From NCBI GenBank assembly GCA_003550325.1, contig QKWP01000045.1:369531-433530 (forward strand): a stretch of DNA of 64,000 bases, in the 5' to 3' direction. A model generated the notes under the pieces. The model saw nothing but the letters and a program-made list of their open reading frames with translations. It was not told the origin of the DNA and ran no database searches. Positions 31,970-41,975 of the stretch are shown here, in pieces. Positions within the stretch are counted from its first letter, which is position 1. Every line of letters starts with the position of its first letter. A program made the translations under genes and the position numbers. The stretch comes from Gigaspora rosea (lineage: Eukaryota; Glomeromycota; Glomeromycetes; Diversisporales; Gigasporaceae).

Positions 31970-32920
31970 GAGTCATCCTGAGCAAGATCAAAAACTACTC
32001 GAGGATACAGACAATTCTAGACCCAGAATTATTCAAGAAATTTATACTGTGACTCAGGAAATAAAACCAAAAGTAGGACCCTTAACTACTCACCAAGGAG
32101 CCCAATTTCGACAACTGCTTCTTGAATTTGCTGACCTCTTTGCAAAGGATATGACCCAACTAGGTAGAACTGACCTAATAACCCATAGAATTTTTACTGA
32201 CAATGTACCTTCTGTCAGCTCTCGCCCTTACATAGTACCTCTTACTGAACAAACATTTATTAATGAAGAGGTACAACGAATGTTGGATAACAAGTTAATA
32301 AAATAGTCCTCTAGCCCTTGGGCCTCTCCCGTTGTATTAGTAACAAAGAAAAATAGAAAGAAAAGATTTTGTGTAGACTATAGAAAACTTAATGCCGTTA
32401 CTAAAAAGGATCAATATCCCCTACCCCGAATAGATGAAATGCTTGACTCACTTGCTGAAGCTACCTATTTTTCCACTCTTGATCTTATGAGTGGATACTG
32501 GCAAGTAAAAGTACACCCAGAAGATAGAGAGAAAACTGCTTTCATTACCAGATATGGAACCTATAAGTTCAATGTCATGCCTTTTGGATTGTGTAATGCC
32601 CCTGCTACCTTCCAACGCCTTATAAATAAAGTTTATAAAGACATTGCTTATAAATATATAGTAGTATATCTGGATAATACCAATGTTTTCTCACAAACAT
32701 TTGATGATCATATTAAACATCTAAGAGAAGTATTCACCAGGATACATGAAGCAGAATTAAAGTTAAACATTGAAAAGTGTAATTTTTGGATGAAACGCCT
32801 ACCTTTCCTAGGACATATAATAGAAGAAAAAGGAATCTCTCCAGATCCAGACAAGATAATTGCTGTTCAGAAAATCCATTCTCCAAAGAGTGACCCAGCT
32901 ACGCTCATTCCTAGGCCTTG
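31970..32920 (+). pseudogene. Gypsy reverse transcriptase region
   Basis: Contains the standard blocks: FCVDYRKLNAVTKKD, LDLMSGYWQV, FGLCNAPATFQ, the YLD active-site region and FLGHIIEEKGI. Broken fossil. Confidence 0.9.
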
Positions 32921-32949
32921 CTAGATACTATCAACGGTTCATTAAACAC

Positions 32950-33420
32950 TTCTCCTCTATTGCCCATCCTCTTAACCAATTGCTACACAAGGACAATACG
33001 TATGAATGAACTGACCAATGTCAAAAAGCTTTTGATGAACTGAAACACCGGTTGACTACTGCCCCTATCCTTATCTATCCTGACTATAAACAAGAATTTA
33101 TTCTAGCCACAGATGCCTCCTATACCGAATTCGGAGCTACCTTGAGCCAGATATCTGAGGATAAAAAGGAACACCCGATTGCCTATGCAAGCAAAAGCCT
33201 GAAAAAGGAAGAAGTAAACTATGGAGCAATCGAATTAGAATGTGCTGCCATAGTATGGGCCATTGAACATTTTTACAAATATTTTGGTACAAGCCATTTT
33301 ATGCTAGTTACAGACCATTCCGCTCTCAAATGGTTAAAGTCTTCTCAACCAAAAGGACGTCTAGGATGCTGGATGATGAAACTTCAACCCTATTATTTTA
33401 CCATTTATCAGCAAATTTAT
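32950..33420 (+). pseudogene. Gypsy RNase H region, interrupted by an insertion
   Basis: ILATDASYTEFGATLSQ and LVTDHSALKWL are typical of Gypsy RNase H. The region is interrupted at 33420 by the element at 33421-35829. Broken fossil. Confidence 0.85.
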
Positions 33421-35829
33421 AGTACCGAAATCTTTCGAAAGATCTTGTATTACTACAAAATCTTTCGAAAGATTTTGCATATCGCAATATATTACGAAAT
33501 ATTTCGAAATATATTTTGAAATATTTCACTTTAGAAATATTTTCAAAATAATTTCGAAATATTTCGAAAGTGGATTTGAAATATTTTTCGAAATATTTTG
33601 TAATCGAAATAATTCGAAATATTTTAGAACTGGCTAGATCAGCTGGATTAGAATATGTAACCTGGGTCATGCCAAGCCATATTGGACTATATTTTTGAAA
33701 TAGTTCAAAATTTTGTATTATGTATCGAAATTAATCTACAAATTCTGTATTACAAGATCAGATCAGATCTTTGTTTATAAATTAGGTCTTCTATACAGTT
33801 TTACATTGTTTTTTTTTCTTTCGCTTTAACAATTACATAGTGTTTTGAATCACTGGGTAAAAAAAAAAAAAAAAANNNNNNNNNNNNNNNNNNNNNNNNN
33901 NNNNNNNNNNNNNNNNNNNNNNNNNNNNNNNNNNNNNNNNNNNNNNNNNNNNNNNNNNNNNNNNNNNNNNNNNNNNNNNNNNNNNNNNNNNNNNNNNNNN
34001 NNNNNNNNNNNNNNNNNNNNNNNNNNNNNNNNNNNNNNNNNNNNNNNNNNNNNNNNNNNNNNNNNNNNNNNNNNNNNNNNNNNNNNNNNNNNNNNNNNNN
34101 NNNNNNNNNNNNNNNNNNNNNNNNNNNNNNNNNNNNNNNNNNNNNNNNNNNNNNNNNNNNNNNNNNNNNNNNNNNNNNNNNNNNNNNNNNNNNNNNNNNN
34201 NNNNNNNNNNNNNNNNNNNNNNNNNNNNNNNNNNNNNNNNNNNNNNNNNNNNNNNNNNNNNNNNNNNNNNNNNNNNNNNNNNNNNNNNNNNNNNNNNNNN
34301 NNNNNNNNNNNNNNNNNNNNNNNNNNNNNNNNNNNNNNNNNNNNNNNNNNNNNNNNNNNNNNNNNNNNNNNNNNNNNNNNNNNNNNNNNNNNNNNNNNNN
34401 NNNNNNNNNNNNNNNNNNNNNNNNNNNNNNNNNNNNNNNNNNNNNNNNNNNNNNNNNNNNNNNNNNNNNNNNNNNNNNNNNNNNNNNNNNNNNNNNNNNN
34501 NNNNNNNNNNNNCCACTTTGCGCAGCTCTTCGAAACTTTGCAAGAACATACAATTGCTTTCTCTAGCAATTTGTAAATTTTCAAGAATGCCTCTTTACAT
34601 TAGAGAAATGGAGATTTGGGTTTTATTTTTTTATTCAGTTTGCTTACATTCTGTTTTTTTGATTGTTTTCTTTTTACTTATTTCTTTAATTTTTATTTTT
34701 TTATTTATTTCGGCACATTTCGAAAACCTTCGACAATTTCTAAATTGCAAGAAACGAACTCTTACTTTAGGGAAATAGGGATTTGGGTCTTCGCTTTTTT
34801 TATTTAGTTTGCTTATATTTTTGTTTTTTTGGTTGTTTTTCTTTTTTTTTACTTATTTTTTTAATTTTTTTTATTTATTCCTGACTTTCTTTGGAACTTT
34901 GCAAGAAAACGATCTGACTTTTCTGGTACTTTAAAAGAACACCAACTCTAACTTCACCGGCACTTTGCAAGAACAAACTGAATTTTTCTGGAATATCAAC
35001 ACTTTTGTGAAGTGGTTTTTTTTTATTTTTTCACTTCTCTATTATTTTTAGGAAGTATTTAAAAAGAAGAGCAAAATGAAGATGATAGCGAAAACAAAAA
35101 AATAGCCAAAACGAAATGATAGTTAAAACAAAGAAGCAAAATAATAGCTAACTGGGGTGAGCGTAAATAAGCAAGTAGGGCTAGTTTTTTATGGGATTAT
35201 ATGCGAAGAAGTGCGAAAGTATTTTAAATACTGCTTTTTTTCGTTTTTGGTTTTGTTTTTTCATTTTTTTTGGTTTCATTTTTTTTCATTGTTTTTTTTC
35301 ATTTTTTTTGTATAATATATGTATAATAATATATAATAAAATATAATATTGAATAAAAATGTATATTTAATTTAAAATAAATTTAAAATATATAATGTAT
35401 AATAATAAATAAAAAATATAAAATTTTATATTAAAATGTAAAACAATGCGAAAACCTGTGAAAACAATCAAAAATTTGCAAAAGCGTGATTATGTGAATA
35501 TGTATATCGTTTATTTATTTTTTAAAACAATTTTAAAATTTTGAGAAATATTGTGATAACATGCAAAAAATTACCTCTTGCAACTCCGGAAGGAATAATT
35601 AGGTACAAATTAGATACAAATTAGGTACGGAATTGCATTGTTTTTATTTGCCCTATTTCACAATATTTCGCAATACATTTTGAAATATTTTGAAATTTCT
35701 TTCGAAATCTTTCAAAAGAAATGCATACCAAAATCTTTCGAAAGATTGCGATTCTTTCAAAAGATTTTGCGTCAATCGCAATTCTTTCGAAAGATTTCGG
35801 CATGCAATTTCTTTCGAAAGATTTCGTAT
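33421..35829. mobile_element. Insertion in RNase H region with GAAATCTTTCGAAAGATTTC arrays and an assembly gap
   Basis: The left end (33421-33640) and right end (35650-35829) are full of near-palindromic GAAATCTTTCGAAAGATTTC and GAAATATTTCGAAATATTTC words in facing orientation. ATTTAT is present on both sides (33415-33420 and 35830-35835), a possible 6-bp target duplication. The middle is A/T-rich low complexity (CTTTTTTTATTTAGTTTGCT appears twice, near 34630 and 34795) and holds 637 unknown bases. No coding capacity is visible; the superfamily is unknown. Confidence 0.65.
33876..34512. other. Assembly gap (637 N)
   Basis: Unknown bases preceded by a run of A. Any open frame crossing it is meaningless. 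Confidence 0.99.
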
Positions 35830-36049
35830 ATTTATTTTGCTGATGTTGTACATAAACCCGGAAGAATCCATTCGAATGTTGATGCCCTATCTCGATTACC
35901 GACCCAAACACACTCCTCTACTACTACTGTTATATGAATTTGGACAAATACCAAAATTTAATAGAGTACTTAGAAACAGACACACTTCCCCCTAACTTAA
36001 TGGACAATAAAAACGGTCAATTATTAATCAATCTAGACATTATAAAGTA

Positions 36050-37220
36050 AAGGACAAATTGTTATATAAAAAGAATCGAAAAGACCCAGACAAACCTATT
36101 AGAGTAATCAAATGGACCGAAGTTGAACCTATTTTGTATATGATGCATAGTCATCCTACCGCTGAACATTTAGGAACAGATGCTATGTATTATAAAATAT
36201 CTGAACGATATTATTGGGACCAAATGTACAAAGATGTACAAAATTATGTTCGCTCATGTAAAGTTTGCCAAAAACGAGGCAAAAGCAAAAGAAAAGAACC
36301 TCTCCACCCCATTCAAGTTGGAAGAGCCTTTGAACGAATAGGCATAGATCTAGTAGGACCTCTACCCATAACTACTCGCAACAATCATTATATAATTGTT
36401 GCCACTGACTATCTTACTCGCAGGCCTTGAAGCTAAAGCTGTACCAGATGCAGGTGCAGAAACTCTACAAAATTCATTTTTGAAGAAATTGTGTGTAGAC
36501 ATGGAGTCCCCAAGAATATTTTTCTGATAATGGAAAGAATTTCACTAGTGAAGTTGTTAGAATATTGTGTAAAAAGTTTTTGATAAAACACATATTCTCC
36601 TCACCTTATCACCCCCAGACCAATGGAATAGTTGAAAGATTAAATAGAACACTTTGCAATTCTCTTGCAAAAGTTACAGAAAATATTGAAGATTGGGACC
36701 TAAACATATCTGCTGTACTATTTGCATACAGAACCAAGAGACATGCAACCACTGGATATACCCCTTTCCACTTAGTATATGGTAGACAAGCTATCCTACC
36801 CATTGAAACTGTTATTCCCATAGATCCAGCTGACTCAGTTAAAGAAATATCATTAGAAAACAGTATATTACAAAGAGCCTTTGAATTAATAGAAGAATTA
36901 CCATACCAACATAACACTGCCAGAGAGAATACAATTAAATCCCAAAAGAAGCAGAAAGTTAGATTTGACTCCAGAATACAAAAAGAAGAATTTGAAATTG
37001 GTGACAAAGTTTGGGTACAAAGAAAAGACATAGAAGCCTCTCGCTCTGCAAAATTTGAAGAGAAAAGAATAGGACCATTTATTATTAAGGAAAAATTAAA
37101 CAAAGGCGCCTATAAACTGTGTACAACAGATGGAAAAACATTAAAGCAGTATTACAATAGTGATCGTCTTGTTAAGTACTACGAGAAACAAGATTGGCAA
37201 CCTATTATTGTCATTTAGAA
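36050..37220 (+). pseudogene. Gypsy integrase region
   Basis: An HHCC module (HPTAEHLGTDAMYYKI ... CKVCQKRG) is followed by the catalytic core (ERIGIDLVGPLP, SSPYHPQTNGIVERLNRTL) and a C-terminal RIGPFIIKEKLNKGAYKL block of the GPF/Y type. Broken fossil. Confidence 0.9.
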
Positions 37221-37697
37221 TTTCCAGGGAGAAATTCTTAAAAGGGATGGAAACACAGTGTTACCCCTTAATTTATTGTGTATGGCGAACATTTTTTTTA
37301 GAATCTAAGTTTACCCCACTTTTGTCCAAAATTAGAACCCTTTTTGTTTAAAAATAGAGATTTTAGAATATATAGAAAATCAAATTTTTGAATTCGTAGA
37401 ACGTTTGCTACTAAGTAAAGTTGATCAATATCGCTCCTTGAGCTGAAATTTTGAATGTATACCCATCAGAAGATTCCACATCTTTTCTACTAAGCTTATC
37501 TTAGTATGCAATCGTCACTAGAAAGCGAAAATCGACTTGACGGCATTTTTGATATGCAAGAAAAGTTTTGGTCATGTGATCATCATTACGATTTTTGAGT
37601 CACATGATTAACGCCGCGAAATAATCACACAAACCCTATTCATTAATTAACATGTACAACAATAATTTTTATTAGATTAGTCACCTTTATTCTACCA

Positions 37698-38545
37698 TTG
37701 AAATTTCTAAAAACATTTCTCCTTTTTCCTTTTTCTCTCAATAACAAAACTTTAATCTCTAAAATGGAAACTATTATCCTTCAACCTCAAACTCTAATTA
37801 GTCTGATTGCATTAGTTAAAGATTGGAACCAAGATCCTTTGGCTACTAGTAATGGCCTTGTCATTACAAGAAACCAAGTTACAGTAACAGATAGAATTAC
37901 TATTTTACTCTCTTTCCAGCTTTCTATGGAAGATACAGACCTCTTACAAGATGATTCCCCAAATAACCATGTTGAAACTAATACTAGATTACTCCTGAAT
38001 GAAGAATTAAATCTACCACTTCAAGTTAATGAACCTGAAAACATTGAAGAACAAGACCCAGAAATAGAACTTGAAGACTCAGAAAATCCTAATTCCAAAA
38101 CCAAAGCTAAACTTACAAAAATTATTAATGATTTAACAGAAGAAAACATAACATTCCCCTTCGTGCAGACCCTCTTCTAACGTATGCTTGGAAAGATCAA
38201 GTTAATGAAATAATTCAGTGCTTAAACTGAGAAACTCGAGGAAACCAAAAAGAAAAACAAGTTCGGACTCTTGAAGCATGTTATTATCTAGGAAAACTTC
38301 AAGAAGAATTTCAAGATGATCCTACGATCTCTAAAGAAATTAGAGAACAGATTAAGTCTTCTCTAGGATCAACCCGAACAAATAAAATATGGAAAGGCGC
38401 TAAACGGACCTACCAAGTTTTTAAATACCAAGACCTTATAAAGTTATACCGGGCACAGCATATCTCTATTAGTAGTCTGAATGAATTATCACTAGATAAG
38501 TTTGATAAATTAATAGAAATAATAACTCACGGAGTTCGTTCTTAA
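37698..38545 (+). pseudogene. Extra coding region between integrase and 3' LTR
   Basis: Coding-like sequence with an acidic middle (NIEEQDPEIELEDSENPN) and a lysine-rich, helical second half (KLQEEFQDDP, IKSSLGSTRTNKIWKGAKR). It has no recognisable domain. It sits after pol and before the polypurine tract, where Gypsy elements sometimes carry additional genes. Broken fossil. Confidence 0.55.
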
Positions 38546-38557
38546 AGGAGACGGAAA

Positions 38558-39154
38558 TGTTATAGAATAGGTTTTTTATTATTAAAAATCTAGAACATTC
38601 CAAGAATAGTTTAGTATAACATAATTGAGACACAGAATAATATAGAAGAAACCTTTATACCTTTATACCTTTATACCTTTATACCTTTATACCTTTATAC
38701 CTTTATACCTTTATACCTTTATACCTTTATACCTTTATACCTTTATACTTTTATACTTTTATACTTTTATACTTTTACACTTTTATACTTTTATACTTTA
38801 TTACTATACTTTTATACTTTTATACTTTTACACGAATGTATTTCTAAAAAGATATATAAACCCTAGCTTTCTGACCTTCTACACATTAGCTTTTAGCTTA
38901 GACTCAGACTTCCCTTTCTCCTCCCTCTAATACTTAAATAATTGTATCTCTTGAATATTATTATCTAAACAAATAAAATATATCTTTGCTATATAAATAA
39001 TACTCTTGTTAATTTATAAATATAAACTGAACCGCTCTAGTGAAGTAATATTCTACTTCCACACCGCTTCATATCTTCTCTGACCCTTACAAAATCCCTG
39101 TCACTGTGTGCTGTGTTGCAAGTACTATATTGAAGGCAATAGTCGCTTGTAACA
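38558..39154 (+). repeat. 3' LTR of the Gypsy element
   Basis: 597 bp. It matches the 5' LTR closely, but with about half as many TTTATACC units (38650-38745), which explains the length difference. Confidence 0.9.
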
Positions 39155-39464
39155 GAATATTAAAATTGCAGGCAAAGTAAACGAAGTAAGACTTAGTCGA
39201 ATTCATAGCTCAGTAAAAAGTCGCGAAGTTTACAGAACTCATCTTTTTTTTTTTTACATATAGCCCAGACAATTTTCCTTTCCTTTCGTATTAGTGCTGT
39301 CTTAGCTCTTTCTATATAATTTGAAATAATAGCTATACAATATTCTTGTTGCATTTTTATTCATGGTAAGTAGGTACGTACGTACATACGTACATACATA
39401 CGTACAAAGGTGCCCATCAAGGTATTTATATATACGAGATCGCTGGCTAAGCTGCATAAAAATG
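39155..39464 (-). repeat. Array C, right, last part, plus GTAC microsatellite
   Basis: From 39155 the interrupted array-C unit resumes (ATTAAAATTGCAGGCAAAGT). It is followed by A/T-rich sequence with GTACGTACGTACATACGTAC at 39373-39405. The minus-strand 83-codon frame here is repeat-driven. Confidence 0.6.
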
Positions 39465-39605
39465 GCTATGCTATATTGACGCACCTCATTTGACAAGTTG
39501 GACAAGTTGACACACCTCATTTGACAAGTGATATACTGAGAACAGATGATCATCGGATGATCATGTGAATTTCAACATCAGCCGTTTTCAGCATCAGCTG
39601 CGACA
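39465..39605 (-). repeat. Right terminal inverted repeat of the Ginger-like element
   Basis: Reverse complement of 21048-21195, ending AGCATCAGCTGCGACA. It includes GATGATCATCGGATGATCAT and two CACCTCATTTGACAAGT units. Confidence 0.85.
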
Positions 39606-39610
39606 ATGAT

Positions 39611-41300
39611 TATGGCTAATCATATATTTTCTTGAAATACAATCAATAAAAGTGAACAGAATTAAACTTCATACTCATTCTGGTAATTTATTGAACAATT
39701 AAATGGTTATGATTGATTATACATGTAGTATATTCTCTTAAAATGCAATCTTTAAAGTGAACAGAATAAAACTTCATACTAAACTTGATAATTTATTGAA
39801 CAATTAAATGATTACAGTTAATTGTACATGCATCCCCCTAAAACACAATCATTAAATTAACCACTGTGATTTATTGAACAATTAAATGATTACAGTTAAT
39901 TGTATATACATTATTCTAAAACACAATTGTTAAAGTGAACAGAATTAAACTTCATACTCATGTTGGTAATTTGTTGAATGATTAAATGATTACAGTTAAT
40001 CATACATTCTCTTGAAACACAAACATTAAAGTGAACTGAAACTTCATATTCACCCTGATAATTTATTTAATGATTAAAATCATACATTCTCTTAAAACAA
40101 ATCATTAAAGTTAACTCACATCAGTAATTTATTGAATGATTAAATGATTATGGTTAATTATACATTGTCTTGAAATACAAACATTAAAATGAACAGAATG
40201 AACTTCATACTCACCCTAGTAATTTATCGAACGATTAAATGATTATGATTAATAATACATTGTCTTGAAACATAATCATTAAAGTGAACAGAATGAAACT
40301 TTATATTCACCCCAGTAATTTATTGAATGATTAAATGACTACAGTTAAATCATACATTGTCTTGAAATTACTGATGGGAATTTCTAATTATTAATTGTTA
40401 ACATAAAATTGTTAACTTACTAAAACATTTTTAATGATTAATAATTAAATTATCCAATATGCATAAAAAGTATTGATAGAATCAGTGATTAATCATTGTT
40501 TTTATGTACTCTAGCACAAAATTTTATAGCGATAAAAGATCATGCATTTTTCACATGATAACGATAATAGTATCACACAAGTATACCTGCAACAGCGATA
40601 GAATCTTCTGTTACTATTACAAGTTCATTATGTACACTATCTATATGTGAAGAAAGTAACAAAAATCTTCTATCACCAACAGCGATAACGGCAAGTTTTG
40701 CAGTATAACAGTAATTCAGCTCGATATAATTGATTAGATCAAATATTCTTATCCATATTTATTAATTATCCCTTATAAACGATCATTGATGTAATCAACG
40801 ATTTAATTAAATCATCGATTGGACCATTTTCTACGAAGAAATTCTATGCATATTGGATAATTCATTTATTAATTGCTTAGAAATTATTGTTAAATTATTA
40901 ATTAATTTTTATTTTTATCGTTAACATTCGTAATTAACAATTAGAAATTCCCATCGCTACTTGAAATACAATCATTAAAGTGAATAGAATTAAACTTCTT
41001 ACTTATGCTAGTAAATGATTCAGTTAATCATACATTGTTTAGAAAAACGATCGTTAAATAAACAGAATTAACTTCATACTCATGCGGGTAATTTATTGAA
41101 TGATTAAATAATTACAGTTAATCATACATTGTCTTTTTGTTAAACACAATCATTAAATTGAGCGGAAACTTCATACTCACTCGGGTATTTATTATATGAT
41201 TAAATGGTTATGGTTAATTATACACACATTCCTTTAAAAGCAATCGTTAAAGTGAACAGAATTAAACTTAATACTCACCCTGGTGATTTATTGGACGATT
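39611..41300 (+). repeat. Array B, right part: about 95-bp tandem repeats
   Basis: Same unit and orientation as 20230-21042, with about twelve copies. It is interrupted by a hAT element at 40369-40959. Confidence 0.8.
40369..40959. mobile_element. Non-autonomous hAT element (591 bp, TSD CTTGAAAT) in array B
   Basis: TACTGATGGGAATTTCTAAT at the left opposes ATTAGAAATTCCCATCGCTA at the right. CTTGAAAT is repeated exactly at 40361-40368 and 40960-40967. A second inverted pair, ATTATCCAATATGCATA / ATGCATATTGGATAAT, lies further in. No coding capacity. Confidence 0.88.
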
Positions 41301-41975
41301 ATCATAATTCATAGATCGATTACAAAAATATAATAATGTAATCATTCAAATGATCAATGTCATAATAATTACAATTTTAAAATAGGAAGCGTTATAGTCT
41401 AACCAAAATTTTTCCCACATAGTAATCACGTTTTTGGATGCAGCCAATCAAAAACTTTAAAGTGCATGACCTCAAAATTAAATAATACTAGTGCAATAGG
41501 TGGTGATTTTGCGCCACCCATCTTATATAGTTTTTTAATCATATATTTGTTAAAAATATATTACAGAATTTATTATGTTTAATAGTATACACAGCATGTC
41601 GTTAAATTTGAATAAGTTGGATTGAAACTATTATGTGATTTATTGCAAATTCTGTTATAATCATTATATACAGTGGTTAAAATTGAGTTATTATTATATT
41701 TTCATAATTTTACTATAAATTAAAAAAATTCTATGATAGTATTTTCTGTTATTCGGTGACCGTATTATGTAGTTAACGTTCAATAAGTTGTATCAGAGCT
41801 ATTATTGCCAAATAAAACACGCATAGTATTAAAGTCAAGTTAGTATTGGGATTCTGATTTTTATGTAAAAAATTAAAAATTATAAAACGTACTCACTATT
41901 CCATTAAGCCAGTATGTAGTTAAAGTTGAGTTTGAATTATGATTTATTGTTTGGTTAATACGATACATACAGTAG
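41301..41975 (+). repeat. Array A-like stretch with single array-E unit
   Basis: GCGTTATAGTCTAACC and CCAATCAAAAACTTTAAAG (41390-41465) are one array-E unit. ACTAGTGCAATAGGTGGTG and TTTGCGCCACC (41489-41520) then precede degenerate array-A units up to about 41975, the same order as near 19414. Confidence 0.5.

Larger units (their letters stand above)
26511..39154 (+). mobile_element. Gypsy (Ty3-like) LTR retrotransposon, broken, inside the Ginger-like element
   Basis: Two LTRs (26511-27193 and 38558-39154) start TGTTATAG and end TAACA. GAAT flanks the whole element, and the interrupted array-C unit reads through cleanly when the element and one GAAT are removed. The order gag, protease, reverse transcriptase, RNase H, integrase is that of Gypsy elements, and the integrase C-terminus has a GPF/Y-like block. 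A TGG-starting primer site follows the left LTR and a purine-rich AAAGGAGACGGAAA precedes the right LTR. It is a fossil: the coding part is interrupted at a dozen or more points and carries a large insertion (33421-35829). The LTRs are still much alike apart from repeat-copy number, so insertion was fairly recent. Confidence 0.92.
21048..39605. mobile_element. Ginger/TDD-like TIR DNA transposon, swollen by a nested LTR element
   Basis: The left end TGTCGCAGCTGATGCT is mirrored at the right by AGCATCAGCTGCGACA, and the match extends with few differences for more than 100 bp on each side. ATGAT flanks the element on both sides (21043-21047 and 39606-39610), and array B is continuous across it. 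TGTNR ends with a 4-5 bp duplication and a Gypsy-type integrase gene without RT or gag are the published hallmarks of Ginger and the related Tdd-4 group (established knowledge). Inside, in order: tandem arrays C-left, an A/T-rich stretch, the integrase-like gene on the minus strand (23018-24678), a 12-bp minisatellite, and arrays C-right in inverse orientation. Without the Gypsy insertion at 26511-39154 the element is about 5.9 kb. Its gene is broken, so this copy is dead. Confidence 0.72.

Noticed and set aside
33801-34584. Long frames across the gap
   Set aside because: They consist mainly of unknown bases.
36609-37103. 164-codon minus-strand frame
   Set aside because: Antisense shadow of the Gypsy integrase region.
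21048-39605. Polinton/Maverick interpretation of the large TIR element
   Set aside because: No polymerase B, ATPase, protease or capsid gene, and the duplication is 5 bp with TGT ends rather than the 6 bp usual for Polintons.
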